Shown: one piece after another, positions 52,258 to 62,176 of the stretch
Numbering within the stretch: position 1 is the stretch's first letter
Layout: each line of letters begins with the position of its first letter
Origin: Stenotrophomonas sp. UBA2124
GTDB taxonomy: Bacteria > Pseudomonadota > Gammaproteobacteria > Xanthomonadales > Xanthomonadaceae
Assembly (NCBI GenBank): GCA_002329155.1
Contig: DCXY01000001.1
Coordinates: 114,021 to 178,020 of the forward strand
Reading direction: 5' to 3'
Length of the DNA: 64,000 nt
Position numbers and translations under genes: made by a program
Notes under the pieces: generated by a model
The model's input: the letters and a program-made list of their open reading frames with translations, nothing else
What the model was told of the DNA's origin: nothing
The model's database searches: none

Positions 52258-53658
52258 ATGCAACGACGCGATTTCATCAAAGGGGTATCCGGCATGGCGG
52301 CACTGTCCATGATGCCGGGCATGCTGCACGCCGCGGCGCGGGGCAGTGATGTGATCGTGGTCGGTGCCGGCCTGGCTGGTCTGGCCGCGGCCCATGCGCT
52401 GGAAGCCGGTGGCGCGCGCGTCACCGTGCTGGAGGCCAACCCGCGTGTGGGTGGCCGCCTGCAGACCGTGGTACGCAATGGTCTGCGCTTTGAAATCGGC
52501 GGTGTGGAAGTGGGCACCGCCTACGACCGCGTGCATGCCCATGCCAAGCGCGTGGGTGTGGGCATCGTGCCGCCCTCGGCCGCACTGCCTACCGCTGCCG
52601 GCCTTGGCCTGGTGCTGGGTGACACCCTGGTGCCCGCCGCGCAATGGGGCGAGAGCCCCCTCAATACGTTGCAGGGCCGCGAACACAAGCTGCTGCCGCC
52701 GATGCTGCTGTCCACCGCCATGGGCGAGCTGGCACTGCCGGCCGCGGACAGCTGGCGCGACCCCGCCAATCTTTCGCTGGACATCCCGCTGGCCGAGCTC
52801 ATCGCGAGCAAGGGCTGGTCGCCGCAGGCGCTGCAGTGGATGGATGTCGGCAACAGTTTCTCTTCCGTACACACCATCAGCGCGCTGGACGCGCTGCGCC
52901 GCGATGCCCTGCGCCGCTTCGGTTCCAAGGGCACCGGCTGGGTGCAGGGTGGCAGCCAGGCGCTGCCGGAGGCCATGGCCGCTTCGCTGGCCACCCCGCC
53001 GGTGCTTGGCGCCCAGGTCACCCGGGTGGAATCCAGCCGCCGTGGCATCCAGGTGCGCTGCGCCGACGGCCGCCGCTTCAAGGCCGCGCACCTGGTGCTG
53101 GCGCTGCCCAGCGGCCCGCTCAGCCGCATCGCCATCGACCCGGCGCCGCCGGCCGAGCAGCAGGCGGTATGGGCGGCGCGCCGCTCCAATGCGGTGACCA
53201 CCGTGCACCTGCAGCCCACCCGCAGGTTCTGGGAAGAAGACGGCCTGCCGCTGTCGCTGTGGGGTGATGGCCCGCTGCAGCGCGTATTCGCCGTGCCGGG
53301 TGAGGACGGCCAGATCAACCGCCTGATCGTGTGGCTCAACGGCGCCATGGCCGAACAGGCCGACAAGCTGGACCGCGACGCACGCCTGGCCTGGATCATC
53401 GCCAGCATGGAAAAACTGCGCCCGGCCGCCAAGGGTGCCCTGCAGCCGCTGGAGACCCGCAGCTGGGGCAATGACCCGTTGGCAGATGGCGCATTTTCCG
53501 AAATTGCCCCCGGAAAATTCGCGCAAACCCTGCGCTGGGCCAACACTCCGTTCGGGCGCATCCACTTCGCCGGCGAGCAGACAGAGCTGCATGTTCCGGG
53601 CATGGAGGCGGCCGTCACCTCCGGCGAACGTGCAGCTGCAGCAATTCTTTCGGCCTGA
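52258..53658 (+). CDS. Tat-type flavin monoamine oxidase-like protein
   Basis: A 466-residue flavoprotein of the amine oxidase family. The N-terminus MQRRDFIKG is a twin-arginine signal followed by a hydrophobic stretch (10-28), so export of the folded FAD protein is expected. The FAD-binding VIVVGAGLAGLAAAHA (33-48) with acidic Glu59 and GGRLQT (65-70), and the C-terminal IHFAGEQTELHVPGMEAA, are clear. It would oxidise a primary amine or amine-like group to an imine. The second ATG of a pair (52255, 52258) is used for ribosome spacing. Confidence 0.87.
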   Translation: MQRRDFIKGVSGMAALSMMPGMLHAAARGSDVIVVGAGLAGLAAAHALEAGGARVTVLEANPRVGGRLQTVVRNGLRFEIGGVEVGTAYDRVHAHAKRVGVGIVPPSAALPTAAGLGLVLGDTLVPAAQWGESPLNTLQGREHKLLPPMLLSTAMGELALPAADSWRDPANLSLDIPLAELIASKGWSPQALQWMDVGNSFSSVHTISALDALRRDALRRFGSKGTGWVQGGSQALPEAMAASLATPPVLGAQVTRVESSRRGIQVRCADGRRFKAAHLVLALPSGPLSRIAIDPAPPAEQQAVWAARRSNAVTTVHLQPTRRFWEEDGLPLSLWGDGPLQRVFAVPGEDGQINRLIVWLNGAMAEQADKLDRDARLAWIIASMEKLRPAAKGALQPLETRSWGNDPLADGAFSEIAPGKFAQTLRWANTPFGRIHFAGEQTELHVPGMEAAVTSGERAAAAILSA

Positions 53659-53714
53659 TTGACTTACCTTATCCCCCACCTTCCCGGGCGCGGCCGCGCC
53701 TTCCAGAGACAGTA

Positions 53715-54887
53715 ATGAGCCTGAAGACCTTGAACCCCTACGACCTGTTCGACGTGCGTTCGCTGCTGAGCGAGGAAGAACGTGCAGTACAGGATTCCGT
53801 TGCCCGCTTCACCGACGAACGCGTGCTGCCGATCATCGGCGACTGCTTCGACCAGGGCCGCTTCCCGAACGAGCTGATCCCCGAGATCGCCGACATGGGC
53901 CTGCTGGGCAGCTCGCTGCCGGAGCAGTACGGCGGCGCCGGCCTCAACAGTGTCAGCTACGGCCTGATCTGCCAGGAGCTGGAGCGCGGCGATTCGGGCC
54001 TGCGCAGCTTCGTGTCCGTGCAGAGCTCGCTGTGCATGTACCCCATCTACGCCTACGGTTCGGAAGAGCAGCGCATGCGCTGGCTGCCGGACATGTCGCG
54101 CGGCAAGGTCATCGGCTGCTTCGGCCTCACCGAAGCGCACGGCGGTTCGGACCCGGCCAGCATGAAGACGCGCGCGGTCAAGGACGGTGGTGACTGGGTC
54201 ATCAATGGTTCCAAGATGTGGATCACCAACGGTTCGGTAGCCGACATCGCCATCGTCTGGGCCAACACCGACGACGGCGTGCAGGGCTTCGTGATCGAGA
54301 AGGGCACCCCCGGCTTCACCGCGCAGGAAATCAAGCACAAGATGAGCCTGCGCGCCTCGGTGACCGGCGCGCTGTTCTTCGACAACGTGCGCGTGCCCGA
54401 CGCCAACCGCCTGCCCAACGTGAAGGGCCTGAAGGGGCCGCTGGGCTGCCTCACGCAGGCGCGCTACGGCATCACCTGGGGCCCGCTGGGCGCGGCCATC
54501 GCCTGTCTGGACGAAGTGCTGGCCTACACCAAGGAGCGCATCCTGTTCGGCCGCCCGGTGGCTGCCACGCAGAGCGCGCAGATCAAGATGGCCGACATGG
54601 CCCGCCGCATCACCGCCGGCCAGCTGCTGGTGCTGCAGCTGGGCCGCCTGAAGGACGCCGGGCAGATGCAGCCGCAGCAGGTGTCGCTGGCCAAGTGGAA
54701 CAACTGCCGCCTGGCCATCGACATCGCCCGCGAATGCCGTGACCTGCTCGGCGGCGCCGGCATCACCACCGAGCATGGCGCCATCCGCCACGCGCTGAAC
54801 CTGGAATCGGTCATCACCTATGAAGGTACCGAGACCGTGCACCAGCTGGTGATCGGCCGCGAGCTGACCGGGATCAACGCGTTCTGA
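53715..54887 (+). CDS. gcdH: Glutaryl-CoA dehydrogenase-like acyl-CoA dehydrogenase
   Basis: A 390-residue FAD enzyme closely matching glutaryl-CoA dehydrogenases, which convert glutaryl-CoA to crotonyl-CoA and CO2 in lysine and tryptophan breakdown. SVQSSLCMYPIYAYGSEEQR, GCFGLTEAHGGSDP and the terminal YEGTETVHQLVIGREL with Glu370 as catalytic base are conserved. Its presence in this cluster suggests a dicarboxylyl-CoA intermediate, but gcdH is also a stand-alone core gene in relatives, so membership in the pathway is uncertain. Confidence 0.92.
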   Translation: MSLKTLNPYDLFDVRSLLSEEERAVQDSVARFTDERVLPIIGDCFDQGRFPNELIPEIADMGLLGSSLPEQYGGAGLNSVSYGLICQELERGDSGLRSFVSVQSSLCMYPIYAYGSEEQRMRWLPDMSRGKVIGCFGLTEAHGGSDPASMKTRAVKDGGDWVINGSKMWITNGSVADIAIVWANTDDGVQGFVIEKGTPGFTAQEIKHKMSLRASVTGALFFDNVRVPDANRLPNVKGLKGPLGCLTQARYGITWGPLGAAIACLDEVLAYTKERILFGRPVAATQSAQIKMADMARRITAGQLLVLQLGRLKDAGQMQPQQVSLAKWNNCRLAIDIARECRDLLGGAGITTEHGAIRHALNLESVITYEGTETVHQLVIGRELTGINAF

Positions 54888-54890
54888 TCG

Positions 54891-55895
54891 ATGGACGGCT
54901 TGCGTACCACCATGCAGGCCGTCTGCCTGCGGCAGGTTCCAACGGGCATGCCGCAGGCACAGGACTTCGAGCTGCGCCACCTGCCCATGCCTTTGGCGGG
55001 GCAGGGCCAGCTGCTGCTGCGCGTGCAGTGGCTGTCGCTGGATCCGTTCCTGCGCGCCCAGCTGGGTGGCCGCTACGCCGTGCCATGCCCGCCGCTGGGC
55101 AGCATCGTGCCGGGTTACGGCATCGGTACCGTGGTGGAAGACCGCAGTGGCCGCTTCGTGCCGGGTGATGTCGTTACCGGCATGACCGGCTGGGCCGAGC
55201 ATGCCATGCTCGATGCCCATGCCGTGACGCTGGTGGATACCGGTGCGGCACCGGTGAGCACTGCCGTAGGCGTACTGGGCATCCCTGGCCTCACCGCATG
55301 GGCAGGCGTGCGCCACATTCTTGAGCCGAAGGCAGGGCAGACCATTCTGGTTTCGACCGCCGCCGGTGCCGTGGGCAGCGTGGTGGGCCAGCTGTGCAAG
55401 GCGGCGGGCTGCCGCGTGGTCGGCATCAGCGGCAGTGCTGCCAAGTGCGCCATCGTTACCGATGCGTTCGGCTTCGACGCCTGCATCAACTACCGCGACG
55501 CGGATTTCCTGCAGGCGCTGCGTGCCGCCTGCCCGGAAGGCATCGACGGTTACTTCGACAACGTGGGCGGTGCCGTGCTGGAAGCGGCGCTGTCCCTGCT
55601 GCGGCCACAGGCACGTGTGGTGCTGTGTGGCCTCAGCGACCAGTACAACCGCGCCGAGCGCCCGGCTGGCCCCAACCTCGGCCCGGTCATCGGCGCACGC
55701 GCACGGCTGCAGGGGCTGGTGGTGTACGACCACCTGGGCGACTTCGCCCGCTGCCGCAGCGAACTGGCGGAGATGATTGCCGCCGGAACGCTGCGCTACC
55801 GCGAACACATTCACGACGGCCTGGCCAGCGCGCCAGCCGGCTTCATCGGCCTGCTCAACGGCGACAACCTGGGCAAGGCGCTGGTACGGCTTTAA
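54891..55895 (+). CDS. NADPH-dependent medium-chain reductase (CurA/YncB-like)
   Basis: A 334-residue zinc-independent MDR reductase. The N-terminal GroES-like domain has LSLDPFLRAQLGG and GYGIGTVVEDRSG; the NADPH site is STAAGAVGSVVGQLCKAAG (about 160-178); the C-terminal IHDGLASAPAGFIGLLNG is the CurA/leukotriene-reductase signature. It reduces alpha,beta-unsaturated carbonyls. The start is 3 bp after the acyl-CoA dehydrogenase stop, so they are tightly coupled. Confidence 0.88.
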   Translation: MDGLRTTMQAVCLRQVPTGMPQAQDFELRHLPMPLAGQGQLLLRVQWLSLDPFLRAQLGGRYAVPCPPLGSIVPGYGIGTVVEDRSGRFVPGDVVTGMTGWAEHAMLDAHAVTLVDTGAAPVSTAVGVLGIPGLTAWAGVRHILEPKAGQTILVSTAAGAVGSVVGQLCKAAGCRVVGISGSAAKCAIVTDAFGFDACINYRDADFLQALRAACPEGIDGYFDNVGGAVLEAALSLLRPQARVVLCGLSDQYNRAERPAGPNLGPVIGARARLQGLVVYDHLGDFARCRSELAEMIAAGTLRYREHIHDGLASAPAGFIGLLNGDNLGKALVRL

Positions 55896-55904
55896 GGACT
55901 CCGC

Positions 55905-57485
55905 ATGACCTCCATCCAACGCCGCTTCGTGTCCGTCAACGGGCGCCAGGTGCACTACCGCATCGCCGGCAACGGCCCCGCACTGCTGCTGATCCACCAG
56001 TCGCCGCAGAACTCGCGCATGTGGCACGCGATGATGCAGCGCTATGCCGATCGCTACACCGTGATCGCACCGGACACACCCGGCTTCGGCTATTCCGATG
56101 CCCTGCCCGGCAACCCCATGCGCATCGCCGAGTTCGGTGCGGCCACGCTTGAGTTCACCCAGGCCATCGGCCTGCAGCGTTTCGCCGTGTTTGGCATGCA
56201 CACCGGTGGCCTCATCGCCACCTGGCTGGCGTGGTCCAACCCGGAGCAGGTGGCGGCGCTGGTGGTGGATGGCTACGCCGCCTTCACACCGGAAGAAAGC
56301 GCGCTGTATGGCGATGCCTACCTGCCGCCATTCCTGCCGCAATGGGATGGTTCGCACCTGCGCTGGCTGTGGTCGCGCATGCGCGAGCAGAAGTACTACT
56401 TCCCGTGGTACGACGGCCGTGCGGAAGCGGCCATGTTGATTGCGCCGCAGACCACCGAAAGCACGCGCGACACGGTGATGGACGTGCTCGATGTGGGCGA
56501 CACCTACCGCGCAGGCTACGCTGCCGCCTTCCGCCACAACGACCACCACTGGGTGGGCGAGCTGAAGATGCCGGCATGGATGGTCTTCCGCCACGGTGAT
56601 CCGCTGCTGGCGCACATGCCGCGCCTGCGCGAGCTGCCGGCCAACGTGCAGTTGGTCGAGGAAGCCGATGGCATTCCCGCCATGCACGCGAAGATGGATG
56701 GGTGGTTGGCACAGGCAATGACCGACGAACCTGTCTTTGTGCCGACGGATGCAGTTGCGGGCTCAGCAGGCTGGCAGCGCCGCATCATCGCCACCGCCGC
56801 CGGTGACATGGCGGTGTGGCAACGTACAGGCGAAGGCCCACTGCGTGTATGCCTGCATGCGCCCGGCACCCGTCCGCTGTCGCCGGCACACATGCCGGAA
56901 GGCGAGGGCGCCTGCCTGTTGCCCGATCTTCCCGGCCATGGCGCCTCCTGCGAAACCGAAAGCGAGCTGACCGCAGCCGCAGTGGTGGATGCACTGCTCT
57001 GTGCACTCGATGGCGACCACGCCGCGTACCCGCTGGTGATCGAAGCCCACGGTGCTGCCGCAGGCTATGTACCTGCGCTGGTCGAAGCCCTCGGTGCGCG
57101 CGTGCATGAAATCGTGCTGCACGCGCCGTGGCTGCTTGAGGCCGACGAACAGGCGGTGCTGCTGCAGAACCTGCCCACCACCATCATCGACCGTGCGGGC
57201 GGCTATCTCTGTGATGCTTGGCAGTGGGAGCGCGAGCGTCACCTGATCTGGCCGTGGATGACGCCCAGTGCCGCCGCGCGCCGTCGCGTGGATGCGCCCG
57301 CGCCCGAGCAGGTACATGCCAACGTGGTCGAGCTGCTGCGCCTGGGTACGCGTCTGCACACCCTTCTGCGTGATGCCACCGCTCCCGGCCTGGTCGAACG
57401 CCTGCGTGCGCTGCCGGTACCGCTGCGTGTTGTCGCCGACGCCCATTCCGATTTCCAGGGGCGCGCCGCCGCCCTGTCCGCCTGA
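55905..57485 (+). CDS. Double-length alpha/beta hydrolase with atypical nucleophile elbow
   Basis: A 526-residue protein. Residues 1-270 form an alpha/beta-hydrolase domain with HQSP (31-34) as oxyanion region, DTPGFGYSD (57-65) and the elbow GMHTG at 97-101, where His99 replaces the Ser of GxSxG. Residues about 300-520 look like a second, degenerate copy: DLPGHGASC (341-349) and VIEAHGAAAG (378-387), also without a Ser elbow. GxHTG elbows occur in some family members, so activity is not excluded. The gene sits 9 bp after the reductase and 15 bp before the FAD oxidase, so it belongs to the operon. Confidence 0.8.
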   Translation: MTSIQRRFVSVNGRQVHYRIAGNGPALLLIHQSPQNSRMWHAMMQRYADRYTVIAPDTPGFGYSDALPGNPMRIAEFGAATLEFTQAIGLQRFAVFGMHTGGLIATWLAWSNPEQVAALVVDGYAAFTPEESALYGDAYLPPFLPQWDGSHLRWLWSRMREQKYYFPWYDGRAEAAMLIAPQTTESTRDTVMDVLDVGDTYRAGYAAAFRHNDHHWVGELKMPAWMVFRHGDPLLAHMPRLRELPANVQLVEEADGIPAMHAKMDGWLAQAMTDEPVFVPTDAVAGSAGWQRRIIATAAGDMAVWQRTGEGPLRVCLHAPGTRPLSPAHMPEGEGACLLPDLPGHGASCETESELTAAAVVDALLCALDGDHAAYPLVIEAHGAAAGYVPALVEALGARVHEIVLHAPWLLEADEQAVLLQNLPTTIIDRAGGYLCDAWQWERERHLIWPWMTPSAAARRRVDAPAPEQVHANVVELLRLGTRLHTLLRDATAPGLVERLRALPVPLRVVADAHSDFQGRAAALSA

Positions 57486-57500
57486 TACCGAAGGACCCCC

Positions 57501-59063
57501 ATGAGCAACGACAACGCAAACGCGCACGCCGTCATCACCCGCCTGCAGGCGAGCTGGGGCGAGGGCATCGTCACCGATCCGGCCGAGCTGGCCTACTTCG
57601 GCACCGACGTGTACTCGTCCGGCCAGCCACTGCTCGCCGTGCTGCGCCCACGCGATGCGCAGCAGCTGGCTGCGGCCGTCAAGGAACTCACCGATGCCGG
57701 CATCGCCGTGGTGCCGCGCGGTGGTGGCATGAGCTACACCGGTGGCTACACCGCCTCGCAGAGCCCGAGCGTGCTGGTCGATACGGGCGGTCTGGATCGG
57801 ATCGTCGAGATCAATCTTGAAGACGCCTACGTCGTGGTCGAAGCGGGCGTCACCTGGCGTGCCCTGAAGGAAGCACTGGATGCCAAGGGCGTGCGCACGC
57901 CGTACTTCGGCCCCATGTCCGGCTCGCACGCCACCGTGGGTGGTGGCATGTCGCAGGGCGCCATCTTCCACGGCACCGCGCGCTACGGGTGTTCGGCGGA
58001 CGTGGTGCTCGGCCTGCAGGTGGTCACCGCCAATGGCGACATCCTCACCACCGGCTCGGCGGCTGCCGCCAACACCACCCCGTTCTTCCGCTGGTACGGC
58101 CCGGACCTTACTGGTCTGTTCCTGGGTGACTGCGGTCTGCTCGGCATCAAGACCCGCATCGTGCTCAAGCTGATTCCCAAGCATGCGCACATCGACTACC
58201 TGTCCTGGCAGTTCACCACGGCCGAAGGCCTGTTTGGTGCGCTCGGTTCGCTTTCACGCCATGGCCTGGCCAGCGAGACTGCAGCATTCGACCCGGCGCT
58301 GACGGCCATCCGCATGCGCCGCGCCAGCCTGTCCAGCGACGTCAAGGCGCTGACCAACGTCATCAAGAAGGGTGGCCTGATCTCCGGGCTCAAGCTTGCG
58401 GTGAAGGGGCGCGACATCGTCGATCAGCAGCAGTTCTCGCTGCACATCACGCTGGAGGGCGACAGTGCCGCCGAGGTGGCTGACCGTGTTGCCCGCGCGC
58501 GCAAGCTGGTAGCCGAGTTCGGTGAAAGCGTGGAGCCATCGATCCCGAAAATGATGGCTGCCAATCCCTTCGCCGCCTGGAACTCCATGCTCGGCCCGCA
58601 GGGCGAGCGTTGGGCGCCGGTGCACGCCATCGTGCCGCACTCCAGGGCCGTGACCGTGTTCAATGCGCTGCAGGCACTGTTCGCGCGTGAGCAGGAAACC
58701 ATGGGCAGGCATGGCATCTTCATCGGCACCCTGCTCTCCAGCGTGGGCGCGCAGGCAGCAGTGATTGAACCGTGCATCTACTGGCCCGACAGTCACAACG
58801 CCTTCCACGTACGCACTGTGGACGCCGACCATCGCGAACGCATCGGCTGCCCCGGCGAGCACCTCGACGCCCGCGCTGCCGCCGACACACTCAAGCGCAA
58901 GATCGCCGACGTCATGCGCGCACACGGAGCAGCCAATCTGCAGCTGGGCAAGTTCTACGACTACCGCGCCGGCCGCGACCCCGCTGCCCTCGCGGTACTG
59001 GATGCGGTCAAGGCACAGCTCGACCCCAAGGGCCTGATGAACCCGGGCGTGCTGAGCCGCTGA
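57501..59063 (+). CDS. FAD-linked oxidase (GlcD/D-lactate dehydrogenase-like)
   Basis: A 520-residue flavoprotein. The FAD-binding type 4 domain (about 40-220) has VVPRGGGMSYTGGYT (70-84) and GPMSGSHATVGGGMSQGA (137-154); the C-terminal FAD-oxidase domain ends with LDPKGLMNPGVLSR, typical of 2-hydroxy-acid dehydrogenases. No signal peptide, so it is cytosolic. It ends the plus arm; oxidation of a 2-hydroxy acid or an alcohol intermediate is inferred. The next feature is a hairpin repeat and then the CRISPR array. Confidence 0.88.
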   Translation: MSNDNANAHAVITRLQASWGEGIVTDPAELAYFGTDVYSSGQPLLAVLRPRDAQQLAAAVKELTDAGIAVVPRGGGMSYTGGYTASQSPSVLVDTGGLDRIVEINLEDAYVVVEAGVTWRALKEALDAKGVRTPYFGPMSGSHATVGGGMSQGAIFHGTARYGCSADVVLGLQVVTANGDILTTGSAAAANTTPFFRWYGPDLTGLFLGDCGLLGIKTRIVLKLIPKHAHIDYLSWQFTTAEGLFGALGSLSRHGLASETAAFDPALTAIRMRRASLSSDVKALTNVIKKGGLISGLKLAVKGRDIVDQQQFSLHITLEGDSAAEVADRVARARKLVAEFGESVEPSIPKMMAANPFAAWNSMLGPQGERWAPVHAIVPHSRAVTVFNALQALFAREQETMGRHGIFIGTLLSSVGAQAAVIEPCIYWPDSHNAFHVRTVDADHRERIGCPGEHLDARAAADTLKRKIADVMRAHGAANLQLGKFYDYRAGRDPAALAVLDAVKAQLDPKGLMNPGVLSR

Positions 59064-59148
59064 GCGCGTTGCTGCCATGGAGTGGCCTTTGAGGGCGAGC
59101 TCCAGGCGAAAGGTGGGCTCACCCTGATCCCAATGCTCGCCTGAACCA

Positions 59149-59256
59149 CCCCCTCCCCTTGGCTGCGCCAAAGGGAGGGGGAATCAGGCGGGCTTTCAGA
59201 TCAAGGTGAACCACCCCCTCCCTTGCGCCGAAGGCGGAGGGGAGGGCTGGGGAGGG
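59149..59256. repeat. Two GC-rich hairpin repeats before the CRISPR array
   Basis: CCCCTCCCCTTGGCTGCGCC / AAAGGGAGGGGG at 59149-59181 and CCCCCTCCCTTGCGCC / GGCGGAGGGGAGGG at about 59213-59247 are members of the same hairpin family as 28517-28785 and 40671-41850. They may end the transcript of the plus arm and that of the array from the other side. The interval 59064-59288 holds no gene. Confidence 0.75.
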
Positions 59257-59288
59257 GTAGAGTGCAGGGGTAAAGGTGGGCGCAGCTG

Positions 59289-59316
59289 CTTCTGGACTGC
59301 CTGCCCGGCAGTGAGC
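59289..59316 (-). CRISPR. Fossil CRISPR repeat beyond the trailer end
   Basis: The 28 bases match the array repeat at 22 of 28 positions (CTTCTGGACTGCC, then CGGCAGTGAGC). The distance to the first recognisable repeat leaves a 37-nt gap, not 32, so this unit has decayed. It lies at the predicted leader-distal end. Confidence 0.6.
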
Positions 59317-61610
59317 GCGGCCCGGCCCACCGAACCATCGGGGACGGGGACATTTCCTGAGCTGCCTGCGCGGTAGCGAACGCCGCATCAGACCAGCAGC
59401 GTTCGGCCCAGCTTTTTTGAGCTGCCTGTGCGGCAGCGAACACGATGAAGAAGCGAAAGCCACGGGCTTCCGTTTTCTGAGCTGCCTACGCGGCAGCGAA
59501 CTAGTCAATACGCACGGTGTCTCCTTCGCTGGCCTTCTGAGCTGCCTGCGCGGCAGCGAACGCTACTTTTGCCCGGTGCTCGTGAGTGACGGTTTTCTGA
59601 GCTGCCTGCGCGGCAGCGAACCAGTCGCCAGATCGCCTCCGCGCGACTGTCATTTTCTGAGCTGCCTGCGCGGCAGCGAACACCCCGGGCAGTCCATCAC
59701 GAAGAACGTATCATTTCTGAGCTGCCTGCGCGGCAGCGAACGGCCAGCAGGCGCGTGCCGCCAGCATCAACAATTTCTGAGCTGCCTGCGCGGCAGCGAA
59801 CGACCGACAGCATCCACACATCGCCCGGCTTGCTTTCTGAGCTGCCTGCGCGGCAGCGAACTCGATATCGAGGATGCTGGCCTTCTTCGAGTATTTCTGA
59901 GCTGCCTGCGCGGCAGCGAACGCCTGCTCGCCGAGCTCGGCCTGGCTATCAAGTTTCTGATCTGCCTGCGCGGCAGCGAACACGCAGCAGCCCTCCTTGC
60001 GGTGATTTCAGAGTTTTCTGAGCTGCCTGCGCGGCAGCGAACGCCGTGGTCACGGCTGAGGAAACGGCGCCGACTTTCTGAGCTGCCTGCGCGGCAGCGA
60101 ACGGCCGCGTGGTCGTCCGGGTAGGCGGCAATCATTTCTGAGCTGCCTACTCGGCAGCGAACCTAATCCTCGGCGCCGGAGCTGAGGAATACATTTTCTG
60201 AGCTGCCTACTCGGCAGCGAACGGAGTTCCACACCGGCAGCAGCGTGGAGGCGATTTTCTGAGCTGCCTACTCGGCAGCGAACTTCGTTCTCCTTCGCCG
60301 CCCGGTAGCTGTCGTTTTCTGAGCTGCTTACTCGGCAGCGAACGATCTCCGCACTCTCACCCGTGAGGAATGACATTTCTGAGCTGCCTACTCGGCAGCG
60401 AACGGTCAGCAAACGCATCGCCGTTCGCATCCAGCTTTCTGAGCTGCCTACTCGGCAGCGAACTTGCGGTGATCGTCAACGGGCCGGAACCTGCGTTTCT
60501 GAGCTGCCTACTCGGCAGCGAACGATTGGTTCGGGCATGTGCAAGCTGCGCTGGTTTTCTGAGCTGCCTACTCGGCAGCGAACGTGGTCATAGACGAAGC
60601 ACACCACACGATCCCTTTCTGAGCTGCCTACTCGGCAGCGAACAGCGTCACGAAGCATTGCCATGTCCATCCCAATTTCTGAGCTGCCTACTCGGCAGCG
60701 AACGTGACTGCTGCGTTGATTGCTTCCATGCGATCTTTCTGAGCTGCCTACTCGGCAGCGAACCAATCCTGATTTTTTTCCGCAATTACCGGGTTTTTCT
60801 GAGCTGCCTACTCGGCAGCGAACCCGCCATGGCTGCGCATCACCCTTCAATCTCTTTTCTGAGCTGCCTACTCGGCAGCGAACGCGTTGGCCGCTCATCT
60901 ATGGGCTTGGGCAGATTTCTGAGCTGCCTACTCGGCAGCGAACATCCCCAGCAACCGCGCAATTAACGTCGTGAATTTCTGAGCTGCCTACTCGGCAGCG
61001 AACACATGGATGGCTCCCTTCACGATTTCGCGGATTTTCTGAGCTGCCTACTCGGCAGCGAACCTCAGTTGACATTATCGCGGTGACCTACTAATTTTCT
61101 GAGCTGCCTACTCGGCAGCGAACGAAGCGCGCGAAGCAGGGTATGAAGTAGTGCATTTCTGAGCTGCCTACTCGGCAGCGAACCGATTCGACAAGGCCCG
61201 CGAGTTGGCAGGTGTTTTCTGAGCTGCCTACTCGGCAGCGAACGAGGAAAGGCTGCGGGAGCTGGCTAAGCGCATTTTCTGAGCTGCCTACTCGGCAGCG
61301 AACGGCCCATTGCCTGGCAACGCGCCAGTCGAAGTTTTCTGAGCTGCCTGCTCGGCAGCGAACGCCAGCGCATGCGCGAGGCCGTGCGCCGCCTTTTTCT
61401 GAGCTGCCTACTCGGCAGCGAACCTACGAAGAAATCATGAAAAACGCATCTGAGTTTTCTGAGCTGCCTACTCGGCAGCGAACTACGTACCAGCAAGATT
61501 GAACACTGACGCATCTTTCTGAGCTGCCTACTCGGCAGCGAACGTCAAGGCATAGGCCCCAGCCATCGACCAGCGCTTTCTGAGCTGCCTACTCGGCAGC
61601 GAACGTTTGA

Positions 61611-61634
61611 AAGGGGCGGCTCAGGCCGCCCCTT
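61611..61634. terminator. Terminator-like hairpin formed by a single spacer
   Basis: The spacer at 61605-61636 contains AAGGGGCGGC, TCAG, GCCGCCCCTT, a perfect 10-bp stem. On the minus strand, the predicted pre-crRNA strand, it is followed by TC AAAC, so the T-run is short; the shape resembles a phage terminator captured as a spacer. Confidence 0.65.
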
Positions 61635-62176
61635 GTTTTCTGAGCTGCCTACTCGGCAGCGAACACCGCTTTGCTCACTCGCAATAACCGCGTGATTTTC
61701 TGAGCTGCCTACTCGGCAGCGAACGAGGTCCTGGGCGACAAGACCAAGTGCCCGGTTTTCTGAGCTGCCTACTCGGCAGCGAACGACCTTGCCAGCGTGA
61801 ACGGCGGTAACGCCCTTTTCTGAGCTGCCTACTCGGCAGCGAACACGGCCAGCCCCTGCGCGCGAGGGCCGCGCAATTTCTGAGCTGCCTACTCGGCAGC
61901 GAACTGCGTGGTGTCGTCGATCAAGCTGGCGAGTTCTTTCTGAGCTGCCTACTCGGCAGCGAACGCCCGCCACGAAGGCCGGCGAATCACCCTCAATTTC
62001 TGAGCTGCCTACTCGGCAGCGAACGTGGCGAGACAGCGGGCCGCCCTGCTCAACGATTTCTGAGCTGCCTACTCGGCAGCGAACCTGGTGCGCGAGGTTG
62101 CTACCGGCATTGCTCATTTCTGAGCTGCCTACTCGGCAGCGAACCCGTGGCTTGCGCAGCGCCTGTTCTTGCCGAT

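Noticed and set aside
53664..56687. Minus-strand open frame of 1007 codons opposite gcdH and neighbours
   Set aside because: It is antisense to three well-supported genes; GC-rich codon use creates long shadow frames, and the translation is His/Ala/Arg-rich without domains.
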